Positions 5,722 to 13,255 of a stretch of DNA of 15,472 bases are shown here, piece by piece. The stretch's first letter is position 1; each line of letters begins with the position of its first letter. The stretch spans positions 1-15,472 of the forward strand of contig CAYONP010000120.1 in NCBI GenBank assembly GCA_964405335.1, in the 5' to 3' direction. The notes under the pieces are model-generated. The model ran no database searches. It saw only the letters and a list, made by a program, of their open reading frames with translations, and was not told the DNA's origin. Position numbers and translations under genes: made by a program. The stretch is from CAYONP01 sp964405335 (GTDB taxonomy: Bacteria; Armatimonadota; UBA10988).

Positions 5722-7641
5722 ATGGCCCTCACGCGGAGAGCGTTCGTGCACTCGATGGCCGCCCTGACCGCCGCCGCCGGCCTGCGTGCCGCGCCGCGGC
5801 GGCGGCCGAACGTGTTGTTCATCCTGCTCGACGACGTCGGCTGGATGGACACCTCGCTCTACGGCGGACGGTTCTACCGCACGCCGAACTTCGACCGGCT
5901 GGCCGCCCGCGGACTCGTCTTCACCCAGGCCTACGCCGCCAACCCGCTCTGCTCGCCCACCCGCGCGAGCTGCCTGACTGGCAAGTACCCCGCCCGCATG
6001 GGCATCACCACGCCCGCCGGCCACCTGCCGCCCTATCCCGACGACCAGGAGATGATGGCCGACACCGCGCCGCCCTGGCACGCCGTGGTCACCCCCGACA
6101 GCCGGCGCCACCTGCGCACCGACGAGTATACCCTCGGCGACCTGTTCCACGATGCCGGCTATCGCACAGGCTTCGTCGGCAAGTGGCACCTCGGCGTCGA
6201 GCCGCGCCACTGGCCCGAGACGCAGGGCTTCGAATACGTCTTCCACGGCGCGCCCGACCCCGGCCCGCCGAGCTACTTCTCGCCCTACCGCTTCGCCGCC
6301 GGGACGGTCACCAACGGGCCCGACGGCGAGTACATCACCGACCGTGTGACCAGCGAGGCGACCGGCTTCATCGAGCGCTGCGGCGACGAGCCGTGGCTGC
6401 TCTGCCTGTGGCACTACGCCGTCCACGCGCCGTTCCAGGCCAAGGAAGACCTGGTGGCCGCCTACCGCGAGCGGACCGACCCGCGCGGCGAACAGGACTG
6501 CCCGACCATGGGCGGCATGGTCGAGTCGATGGACCAGAGCATCGGCGCCGTGCTCGACCACCTCGAGGCCAACGGCCTGATCGACGAGACCATCATCATC
6601 CTGATGAGCGACAACGGCGGCAACATGTACGACACCGTCGACGGCACCACACCGACCAACAACGCTCCGCTGCGCGGCGGCAAGGCCAACATCTACGAGG
6701 GCGGCGTGCGCGAGCCCTGCGTCATGGTCGTCCCCGGCGTCACCACCCCAGGCAGCCGGACCGACGCCCTGCTCTCCAGCATCGACTTCTACCCGACCCT
6801 GGTCGACCTGCTTGGACTGACCACCCAGCCCAACCAGATCATCGACGGGGTCAGCTTCGCTCCGTTTCTGCGCGGCCAGGCCGGCCCGTCGCGCGAGACG
6901 GTCTTCTGCCACTTTCCGCACTACACGCCGGCCACCGGCAACCTGCCCGCCACCAGCGTCCGCCGCGGCGACTGGAAGCTGATCCGCTTCTATGACCCCG
7001 GCCCCGGCCGCGGCTTCGACCGGCTCGGCAACCACCGCAACGTCGCCCGGCCGCAAGGCCGCTTCGAGCTCTATGACCTGGCCGACGACCTGAGCGAGGC
7101 GAACAACCTCGCCGCGGCGCACCCCGACCTGGTCGCCGAACTCGATGCCCTGATCGACGAGCACCTGGCCGAGATCGGCGCGCTGGTGCCCAAGCCCAAC
7201 CCGAACCACGACCCCGACGCCTTCAACCCGATGTTCGACGAGCCGATCGACGGCTGGACGCCCGTCGGCCCGGTGCGCCTCGAGCGCGGCGAGGGCACGC
7301 TGCGCCTGGTCTGCACCGGCGGCGACCCGCAGATTATCTGCGAGCAGTTGCCCGACCACACCGGCCCGCTCACCGCCCGCATTCGCCTGCGCAGCACTGC
7401 CGCCGGACAGGGGCAGTTCTTCTACTCGACCACCGCCGCGCGGCCCTACCACCGTGACCGCAGCGTCTTCTTCGACATCACTCACGACGGCGACTGGCAC
7501 GACTACGAGCTGACGCTGCCGGCCCAGGGCCGCCTGCTCGCCCTCCGGCTCGACCCGGCCGCGGCGGCGGGAGTGATCGAGCTCGACTGGATCCGCATCG
7601 CCACGCCCGACGGCACGGCGCTGCGGGCGTGGGAGTTCTGA
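5722..7641 (+). CDS. Tat-exported type I sulfatase (formylglycine-dependent)
   Basis: This 639-residue protein should remove sulfate esters, probably from sulfated sugars or glycans, outside the cytoplasm. The N-terminus has a twin-arginine motif (TRRAFVH, 4-10) and a weak hydrophobic stretch. The catalytic motif CSPTRASCLTG gives Cys77 as the residue to be converted to formylglycine. Asp37-Asp38 (LLDDVGW), Lys154-His156 (GKWHLG), His235 (VHAPF), Asp297-Asn298 (MSDNGG) and Lys321 (RGGKANIYEGGVR) complete the metal and sulfate site. Residues from about 505 form an extra beta-rich C-terminal domain, perhaps for carbohydrate binding. I chose ATG 5722 because GGGGA lies 5 nt upstream and the Tat motif follows at once. 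Maturation needs an FGE or anSME enzyme encoded elsewhere. The substrate is unknown; the enolase-superfamily gene downstream hints at a sugar-acid pathway. Confidence 0.96.
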   Translation: MALTRRAFVHSMAALTAAAGLRAAPRRRPNVLFILLDDVGWMDTSLYGGRFYRTPNFDRLAARGLVFTQAYAANPLCSPTRASCLTGKYPARMGITTPAGHLPPYPDDQEMMADTAPPWHAVVTPDSRRHLRTDEYTLGDLFHDAGYRTGFVGKWHLGVEPRHWPETQGFEYVFHGAPDPGPPSYFSPYRFAAGTVTNGPDGEYITDRVTSEATGFIERCGDEPWLLCLWHYAVHAPFQAKEDLVAAYRERTDPRGEQDCPTMGGMVESMDQSIGAVLDHLEANGLIDETIIILMSDNGGNMYDTVDGTTPTNNAPLRGGKANIYEGGVREPCVMVVPGVTTPGSRTDALLSSIDFYPTLVDLLGLTTQPNQIIDGVSFAPFLRGQAGPSRETVFCHFPHYTPATGNLPATSVRRGDWKLIRFYDPGPGRGFDRLGNHRNVARPQGRFELYDLADDLSEANNLAAAHPDLVAELDALIDEHLAEIGALVPKPNPNHDPDAFNPMFDEPIDGWTPVGPVRLERGEGTLRLVCTGGDPQIICEQLPDHTGPLTARIRLRSTAAGQGQFFYSTTAARPYHRDRSVFFDITHDGDWHDYELTLPAQGRLLALRLDPAAAAGVIELDWIRIATPDGTALRAWEF

Positions 7642-7653
7642 GGCTGCGTGTCT

Positions 7654-7699
7654 CCCCCGGGGGGGGGGGGCGGGGGCCCCCCGCGGGGGGGGCCCCCCC
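7654..7699. repeat. Extreme G/C homopolymer tract
   Basis: The 46 bases consist only of G and C in runs of C5, G12, C, G5, C6, GC, G8 and C7. They could fold into overlapping hairpins, and the G runs could form a quadruplex. The tract lies 12 bp after the sulfatase stop, so it could end transcription or be a structural block. Equally, run lengths of this kind are prone to sequencing or assembly error, so the exact sequence should not be trusted. Confidence 0.75.
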
Positions 7700-7792
7700 A
7701 CGGCCGGCGGTGGGCATCCGCGCGCCCCGCCACCGACCGCGCCGGCAGGACCGCCACCCCCGCCGGCCAATCGCCCCCTGCCGGAGAGCCCG

Positions 7793-9016
7793 TTGTCCAG
7801 CCGCTTCCCCCGCATCACCGACCTGCGCGTCGCCGTCGTCCGCGGAGCGCCGATGACCTGCCCCATCCTCCGCCTCGAGACCGACCTCGGCCTCTCCGGC
7901 CTCGGCGAGGTCCGCGACGGCGCCAGCCCGACCTATGCGCTCATGCTCAAGAGCCGCCTGCTCGGCGAGAACCCGCTCGACGTCGAGCGCCTCGTCCGCC
8001 GGCTCCAGCCCTTCGGCGGCCACGGCCGGCGAGGCGGCGGTGTCAGCGGCATCGAAATGGCCCTTTGGGACATCGCCGGCAAGTTCTGGGGCGTACCCGT
8101 CTGGCAGCTCATCGGCGGGCGCTACCGCGACTCGGTCCGCTGTTACGCCGACACCCCCGCCTCGGCCGACCTCGACACCACCATCGCCGCGCTGCGTCGG
8201 CGGATCGAGCTCGGCTACACCTGGCTCAAGCTCGACGTCGGCCTCGACCTGCTCCGCGAGCCGGGCCTCGTCTGCGCCCCCGCCGGGGTCAGCCTGCGCC
8301 AGTCGGCCGGCACGCCGCACATGTTCACCGGCATCGAGCTGACCCGCGCCGGCATCGAGCGACTGGTCGAGTACGTCGCCGAAGTGCGGCACGCCATCGG
8401 CGACGCCATTCCGCTGGCCATCGACCACCTCGGCCACCTCGGCCTCAACTCGGCCATTCGGCTCGGCCGTGCGCTCGAGCCGCTCGGCCCCGCCTGGCTC
8501 GAGGACCTGCTCCCCTGGCAGCAGACCGAGCTCTGGCGCCGCGCCACCGAGGCCGTCGCGCTGCCCACCTGCACCGGCGAGGACATTTACCTGCGCGCCG
8601 GCTTCGGCCCGCTCTGTGAGCAGCGCGCCGTCGACATTGTCCACCCCGATCTGGCCACCGCCGGCGGCATCCTCGAAACCAAGCGGATCGTCGATCAGGC
8701 GGCCGACCACGGTCTCGCCGCGGCGCTCCACTTCGCCGGCACGCCGGTCTCGTGCTACGCCAACGTCCACTGCGCCGCCGCCTGCGAGCACCTCCTCGCT
8801 CTCGAGCACCACTCCACCGACATAGCCTGGTGGGACGACCTGGTCACCGGCCCAACCAAGCCAATCGTCCAGAACGGCCACATCGCGGTGCCCAGCACGC
8901 CCGGTCTGGGGATCGAGCTGAACGAGGAGGTCCTGCGCGAGCACTGCGCAGGCGAGCCGTTCGCGAGCACCGAGTCGTGGGACGCGGAGCGGTCGTGGGA
9001 TCGGGAGTGGAGCTGA
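7793..9016 (+). CDS. Mandelate racemase/muconate lactonizing enzyme family protein
   Basis: This 407-residue enolase-superfamily enzyme should abstract a proton next to a carboxylate in a Mg-dependent dehydration or racemisation, most likely of a sugar acid. The metal ligands are Asp211 (AIDHLG), Glu237 (WLEDLLP) and Glu263 (TGED), with a His313-Asp286 dyad (ALHF, HPDLATAGG). The spacings 26, 26, 23 and 50 equal those of mandelate racemase (D195, E221, E247, D270, H297). The general-base Lys is probably Lys146, but the usual KxK is KxD here (LKLD), and about 30 extra residues (150-180) follow it. The start is TTG 7793 with GGAG 6 nt upstream. It follows the sulfatase in the same direction after 151 bp, and ends only 3 nt from the convergent DUF4276 gene. 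The substrate cannot be named. Confidence 0.92.
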   Translation: MSSRFPRITDLRVAVVRGAPMTCPILRLETDLGLSGLGEVRDGASPTYALMLKSRLLGENPLDVERLVRRLQPFGGHGRRGGGVSGIEMALWDIAGKFWGVPVWQLIGGRYRDSVRCYADTPASADLDTTIAALRRRIELGYTWLKLDVGLDLLREPGLVCAPAGVSLRQSAGTPHMFTGIELTRAGIERLVEYVAEVRHAIGDAIPLAIDHLGHLGLNSAIRLGRALEPLGPAWLEDLLPWQQTELWRRATEAVALPTCTGEDIYLRAGFGPLCEQRAVDIVHPDLATAGGILETKRIVDQAADHGLAAALHFAGTPVSCYANVHCAAACEHLLALEHHSTDIAWWDDLVTGPTKPIVQNGHIAVPSTPGLGIELNEEVLREHCAGEPFASTESWDAERSWDREWS

Positions 9017-9019
9017 GGG

Positions 9020-9610
9020 TCAGGTCGCCTGCGTGGTGAGCTCGTTGAGCAATCGATCGCAGTGCGGGGCTCGTCGGCGGACAAGGTCTGGGTCGATCCT
9101 CCCGAGCAACGTCGCCCCGTCGTTGATCTTGTGGTACGAGCGCTCCCGGTCGATCGCTCGAACCGCCGCGTCCAGTCCCTCGAGCACCTGCCGTTTCGCG
9201 GCGTCCTCGATGATGGTGTGTTTCGGTAGGCGCGCGTCGCCGAACCCAGGTCCAAAGTGCGCTGAGAGTGTCGCGATGTCGACAATGAGCCAGGCTTCCA
9301 TGCACTGCACCATCAGATGGCAGTCATCATCCGGCTGCGGGCCGACGGCCGCGCCTCCCAGCCGTGAGACATGCTCGCCGGGCGAGCCCTGCACTGATCC
9401 TTCGGAGTCGACCAGCAGGAGTCGTCGGTCGTCGGCGTCCGCTCCTCTGCCTGACAGGTAGTCTCGGATCGCTTCGGCTCCGCAGGCGATGACTTTGAGA
9501 CGGCGCCGATCGACGACGCGGCCGAGGAAGTCGGTGAGCCCGCGACGCATCTTGGCTTTACCTTCGGCACGGTCCCCGCCACCCTCGAAGTAGATCACGA
9601 CCTTGGCCAT
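9020..9610 (-). CDS. DUF4276 family protein, possible Toprim-like effector
   Basis: This 196-residue protein matches the DUF4276 pattern as I know it: VVIYFEGGGD at the start, KMRRG.TDFL, KVIACG, LLLVDSEG, DDDCHLMVQCMEAWLIVD (94-111) and YHKINDGATLLGRIDP (159-174). Family members have no settled function. Glu9 in the EGGGD motif and Asp68/Glu70 in LVDSE sit where Toprim nucleases carry their catalytic Glu and DxD acids, so I infer a Toprim-like fold. The ATG (9610) directly abuts the TAG of the ATPase gene, giving TAGATG with no spacer, so translation is probably coupled. This arrangement, an OLD-type ATPase followed by a Toprim-like partner, resembles PARIS (AriA-AriB), whose partner is DUF4435, not DUF4276. 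A defence role is inference. Confidence 0.85.
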   Translation of the reverse strand: MAKVVIYFEGGGDRAEGKAKMRRGLTDFLGRVVDRRRLKVIACGAEAIRDYLSGRGADADDRRLLLVDSEGSVQGSPGEHVSRLGGAAVGPQPDDDCHLMVQCMEAWLIVDIATLSAHFGPGFGDARLPKHTIIEDAAKRQVLEGLDAAVRAIDRERSYHKINDGATLLGRIDPDLVRRRAPHCDRLLNELTTQAT

Positions 9611-10837
9611 CTACGGGTTCCCGCCAAGGTGGCCCGATAGCCAGAGGTCGCCGAGTTGGTACTCGTCCAGCCACTCGCCGAGGTCGTCGCGGCTCATTCG
9701 CTTCATCGAGGTTCCACCCTCATCGCGCTCGCACACCACCACCGCCTCCGGCACGTGCGACAGCGCGCTGACCAGCGTCGGCGAGTGGGTGGTGATGATG
9801 AACTGGTTGCGCTGGCTGGCGTCGACCAGCAGCTCGGCGAGGAGAGCAATGGCGTCGGGGTGCAGGCCGAGTTCGGGTTCTTCGAGGCAGATCAGGAGTC
9901 CCTGACTTGGCATCAGCACGACCGAGAGAAGGCATAGCCAACGGAGCGTACCATCGGAGAGCCTCATGGCCGGGACCGGTCGGTCGATGCTGGCCAGGTG
10001 GACCACGATTTGGATCGTACCGCCTCGCGTGAGCAGGTCCAGGTCCTGCACGTCGGGCATGAACCGCTGAAGCGCTGCCAAGAAGCCCCGCTTGGCCGAG
10101 AGGTCCTGCCGCAGTTCACTGACCACGAGGGCCAGATTCGATGCATCCGGCGCGAGCTGGGCGCTCGGCTCGTCGGCGAGCTGTGGTCGACGAGCCGGAG
10201 CAGCCCTGCCGGCCGGCCAATCGCCATGAAACCGAATGTGGCTGTACGCCGTGATCGACGGGTAGAGCTCCTGGAAGCGGCTTGGATCCCGAATCTGCTG
10301 AAGCACCGACTGACCGGACTTGAGATCCCTCGAGTTGTAGACCTCGACCGGCCCGCCGGTCAGGCGATGCAAACCGGGCCCTGAGGTCTTCGAAACGAGG
10401 ATGCGGGTTTCGCTGAGATCTCGATCGACCAGCACTGCATTACGTTCTTCCGTCTCACCTTCAGTCCAGTCGACGGCAAGCGTCTCATGCGCGACCACGG
10501 CCTGGCCGAACTCCCAGTAGAACCCCACTTCGTGGCTGAAGGTCTGATCGTGCGGGTCGTTCACGATCGCAGAAGGGCGGCTCGCGGCGCGAATCTCGCA
10601 CGGCCCCTGTCCGCCTTGCCAGACCCAAAGGGGCTCCGCAACACCGGTCTTCATCGCTTCATTCAGGCCGAACGGCGTCGCGGCGATCAACCTCACCCCT
10701 TCCACGAAGTTCGACTTCCCACTCCCGTTCGCCCCAATCAGCACATTCAACGGCTCGAGCTCCAGCTCGACACCTGGATCTCCGAACGAGAGGAAGTTCT
10801 TCAGCTTCAGCGACTTCAGCAGTCTGAATCCGTCCAT
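9611..10837 (-). CDS. OLD/RecF-like AAA ATPase (AAA15/AAA_21 type)
   Basis: This 408-residue ABC-type ATPase lacks a fused nuclease. LKLKNFLSFGD begins the domain; Walker A is GANGSGKS at 35-42, the ABC signature region is RLSDGTLRWL at 292-301, Walker B is LLICLEEPELGLHP at 314-327 (Glu319-Glu320, Glu replacing the usual Asp), and the H-loop is His351 in TTHSP. The ending WLDEYQLGDLWLSGHLGG is typical of the stand-alone ATPases that pair with small partner proteins. About 140 residues separate the two ATPase halves' motifs as variable insert, too short for a long coiled coil of SMC type. The start is 3 nt after the MoxR stop, with GAGG (10844-10847) inside the end of moxR. It probably senses or gates the DUF4276 partner. 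Confidence 0.93.
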   Translation of the reverse strand: MDGFRLLKSLKLKNFLSFGDPGVELELEPLNVLIGANGSGKSNFVEGVRLIAATPFGLNEAMKTGVAEPLWVWQGGQGPCEIRAASRPSAIVNDPHDQTFSHEVGFYWEFGQAVVAHETLAVDWTEGETEERNAVLVDRDLSETRILVSKTSGPGLHRLTGGPVEVYNSRDLKSGQSVLQQIRDPSRFQELYPSITAYSHIRFHGDWPAGRAAPARRPQLADEPSAQLAPDASNLALVVSELRQDLSAKRGFLAALQRFMPDVQDLDLLTRGGTIQIVVHLASIDRPVPAMRLSDGTLRWLCLLSVVLMPSQGLLICLEEPELGLHPDAIALLAELLVDASQRNQFIITTHSPTLVSALSHVPEAVVVCERDEGGTSMKRMSRDDLGEWLDEYQLGDLWLSGHLGGNP

Positions 10838-10840
10838 CGC

Positions 10841-11848
10841 CTACCTCGCCACCGGCGCCGGCACGCTCATCAATATATCCTCGCTCACGTTCGCCTGCGT
10901 CATCCCCGACAACCGGCTCTCCGGCTTGAGAATGATCCGGTGCGCCATCACGTAGGGGAACATCTGGCGGACGTGGTCGGGCAAGACCACCAACTGCCCG
11001 CGTGCGGTGCGGCCGTCGAGCAACGACAGCGCCTGCGAACAACGGTAGAGCGCCTGGCTGGCGCGGGGGCTGCCGCCGAGCAGTAGGTGGACATGCTCGC
11101 GGCTGGCGTGGACCAGTTGCACGATGTAGGCGCGGACCTGCTCGTGGACGAACACCTCGCGCACCGCGCGCTGCAGGCCGACAAACTCCTCGGCGCCGCA
11201 GACCGGCCGCAGCCGCTCGATGGGGTGCTGCTGCTTCTGGCTCTCGAGCATCTCCTGCTCGGCGGTGAAGCTGGGATAGCCGACGGTCAGCCGCACCTGG
11301 AAGCGGTCGAGTTGCGCCTCGGGGAGCGGGAAGGTGCCTTCCTGCTCGACCGGATTCTGCGTCGCCACGACCAGGAACGGGCGCGGCAGGTCGTAGGTCA
11401 CGCCGTCGGCGGTGACTTGCCGCTCGGCCATGCACTCGAGCAGCGCCGCCTGCGTCCGCGGCGTGGCGCGGTTGACCTCGTCGGCCAGCAGCACGTGGCA
11501 GAAGACCGGGCCCGGCTTGAACTCGAACTCGCCGGTCTTCTGGTTGAAGATGCTCGAGCCGGTCACCTCGGTTGGCAGCAGGTCGGGCGTGCACTGGATG
11601 CGGTGGAAGGTGCAGCCCAGGCTGACCGCCAGGCTGCGGGCGATCATCGTCTTGGCCACGCCGGGCACGTCCTCGAACAGGACATGCCCCTCGGCCAGCA
11701 TGGCCGCCAGCGCGTGGACGATGACGTGCCGCTTGCCCAGCGCCACCGTCTCGACATTGGCGATGATGCGCAAGGCCAGCTCGCGCATCTGCTTGGCGCG
11801 CTCCTCGCGCTCGGCGATCTGCTCGGGAGTGGGCTTCTCGTTGGCCAT
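10841..11848 (-). CDS. MoxR-family AAA+ ATPase
   Basis: This 335-residue protein is a complete MoxR ATPase, a chaperone-like family that usually assists folding or metal insertion of VWA-domain proteins. Walker A is the MoxR variant DVPGVAKT (60-67), Walker B is LLADEVNRA with Asp123-Glu124, sensor 1 is VATQNPVEQEGTFPLPEAQLDRF around Asn165, and the lid domain occupies about 250-325. ATG 11848 has GGGA 5-6 nt upstream. MoxR genes normally precede DUF58 and VWA-protein genes; none is present here. Instead the next gene starts 3 nt after the stop (TAG, GCG, ATG), so MoxR leads a three-gene operon with the AAA15 ATPase and DUF4276. Whether it works with them, or the pair was inserted behind it, is open. 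Confidence 0.95.
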   Translation of the reverse strand: MANEKPTPEQIAEREERAKQMRELALRIIANVETVALGKRHVIVHALAAMLAEGHVLFEDVPGVAKTMIARSLAVSLGCTFHRIQCTPDLLPTEVTGSSIFNQKTGEFEFKPGPVFCHVLLADEVNRATPRTQAALLECMAERQVTADGVTYDLPRPFLVVATQNPVEQEGTFPLPEAQLDRFQVRLTVGYPSFTAEQEMLESQKQQHPIERLRPVCGAEEFVGLQRAVREVFVHEQVRAYIVQLVHASREHVHLLLGGSPRASQALYRCSQALSLLDGRTARGQLVVLPDHVRQMFPYVMAHRIILKPESRLSGMTQANVSEDILMSVPAPVAR

Positions 11849-11950
11849 GGGCGTCCCGCTGCCGGCCGAGCGTTCGGCGCGCCGCGGACCGATCCTCGTC
11901 GCCCGAAGAGTGTCCTGGACCGCCGGCGTCCGGGTGTGCTGAGAAGGTCC

Positions 11951-12045
11951 GGTAGGGGCGGGTCTCAGACCCGCCCGAATGCCGACGATTCCGCTTTCAG
12001 AGCGGATTCACTAGCCGTCGGGCAGGTCTGAGACCTGCCCCTACC
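11951..12045. repeat. 95-bp nested palindrome between glycosyltransferase and moxR genes
   Basis: Two 26-bp arms at 11951-11976 and 12020-12045 are inverted copies with two mismatches. Each arm is itself a palindrome (GGGCGGGTCT-C-AGACCCGCCC on the left; GGGCAGGTCT-G-AGACCTGCCC on the right, with the left and right changes compensating inside each arm). The centre holds a third small stem (TCCGCT ... AGCGGA, about 11990-12006). The ends are GGTAGG and CCTACC, as in the 108-bp units. It lies 64 bp past the stop of the glycosyltransferase gene and about 100 bp upstream of moxR, so it could end the upstream transcript. Confidence 0.85.
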
Positions 12046-12109
12046 GTGGAGGTCAATGCGCCCGCCCCCCAGCCCTGGATTACGGTCTTCGCACCGACCA
12101 AACGGCGCC

Positions 12110-13255
12110 CTACTCCCGCAGCACGCGCCGATAGACCGCCAACACCGCCGCCGCGTGCGAGGCGGGGGCGAAGCCGCGGCGGAGCAGGTCGTGGCCGGCA
12201 TCGCCGAGCCGCCGGCGGTAGGGCCGATTGCCGGCCAGCATCCGCCGCATCGCGCCGGCCAGCGCGGCGGCATCGCCGGGTGCGACGAGCAGGCCGGTCA
12301 CGCCGTGCCGGACCACCTCGGGCACGCCACCGGCAGCCGTGGCGATGACCGGGAGCCGGCAGGCGGCCGCCTCGAGCAGCACCCGCCCGAACGGCTCATC
12401 GTCGCTGGGCAGCACCAGCACATCGGCCGCGGCCAAGATATCCGGCATCCGGTCGACCCGGCCCAGGAAGGTCACCCGGCCGGCGAGGTCGGGCAGCACC
12501 GCTCGGGACTTGAGGCCGGCGACGTAACTCCTGTGCTCGCCGAACGGGTCATCGCCGACGAACCAGAGCCGCGCCTCGGGCCACTCGCCGAGCTGGGCGA
12601 ACGCCTGAAGCAGCAGATCCTGGCGCTTCCACGGGATCAGGTTCCCGACGCAGACGAAGACTACCGCACGGAGGATGTCGTCGATCGGCATGCCGCATCC
12701 TGCCCTCGTCTCGTCGAACGAGTTCCCACCCACGAAACGATCAGCAGCGAGCGCATTGGCCAGCACGACAATCCGCTCGGGCGGCATCCCCTCGGCGCGC
12801 AGCCGGTCGGCGACCGCTTGCGAGATGGCGATCACCGCCTCGATTCGCCGTCCGACGATGCGCACCAGACCGGGCGGCCAGGCCAGGTCGCGGACATGCC
12901 AGACCAGCTTCGCCCGCCGCGGGAGCAGGCAGGCCGCCAGTGCCGCCGTGGCCGAGTTGGCATGGATGAGGTCGACCCTGGCGGCAAGCTGCCGGATCCG
13001 CCACGCCGCGGCGAGCAGCCGGCCGGCCGAGCGAACCACCTCGAACGCCGCGGCGCGCCGATGGAGGCGGCCGAAGGGCAGCTCGACGCACTCGATGCCG
13101 AGCCGCCGCGCCTCGGCCGTCAGCGGGCCTTCAGGCGCGGCGAGGAGCGGCTCGACGGCCTCGCGGTCGAGCGCCTCGAGGAGGACCAGCAGGCTCCGCT
13201 CGGCGCCGCCGAGGAAGGCGACGTGATTCACATAGAGCACCCGCGGGCGGCTCAT
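12110..13255 (-). CDS. Glycosyltransferase, GT4-like (GT-B fold)
   Basis: This 381-residue protein should transfer a sugar from a nucleotide-sugar donor, in the cytoplasm or at the inner face of the membrane. The N-terminal acceptor domain begins VLYVNHVAFLGGAERSLL, with the glycine-rich GGAE loop of GT4 enzymes at 16-19. The C-terminal donor domain has VCVGNLIPWKRQDLLLQAF (201-219), the FVGDDP loop (232-237) and the EX7E motif EPFGRVLLE (Glu287 and Glu295) followed by PVIATAAGGVPEVV. There is no membrane segment. The ATG overlaps the TGA of the glycoside-hydrolase gene by 4 nt (ATGA), which shows translational coupling. Acceptor and product are unknown; exopolysaccharide or cell-surface glycan synthesis is typical for the family. 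Confidence 0.94.
   Translation of the reverse strand: MSRPRVLYVNHVAFLGGAERSLLVLLEALDREAVEPLLAAPEGPLTAEARRLGIECVELPFGRLHRRAAAFEVVRSAGRLLAAAWRIRQLAARVDLIHANSATAALAACLLPRRAKLVWHVRDLAWPPGLVRIVGRRIEAVIAISQAVADRLRAEGMPPERIVVLANALAADRFVGGNSFDETRAGCGMPIDDILRAVVFVCVGNLIPWKRQDLLLQAFAQLGEWPEARLWFVGDDPFGEHRSYVAGLKSRAVLPDLAGRVTFLGRVDRMPDILAAADVLVLPSDDEPFGRVLLEAAACRLPVIATAAGGVPEVVRHGVTGLLVAPGDAAALAGAMRRMLAGNRPYRRRLGDAGHDLLRRGFAPASHAAAVLAVYRRVLRE

Noticed and set aside
5158..7866. 902-codon minus-strand frame opposite the sulfatase
   Set aside because: It is antisense to a gene with every sulfatase motif, is Gly/Ala/Val/Arg-rich and shows no domain pattern; long antisense frames are expected at this GC content.
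7478..8944. 488-codon minus-strand frame opposite the enolase-superfamily gene
   Set aside because: Antisense shadow of a gene with full catalytic residues; no recognisable motif.
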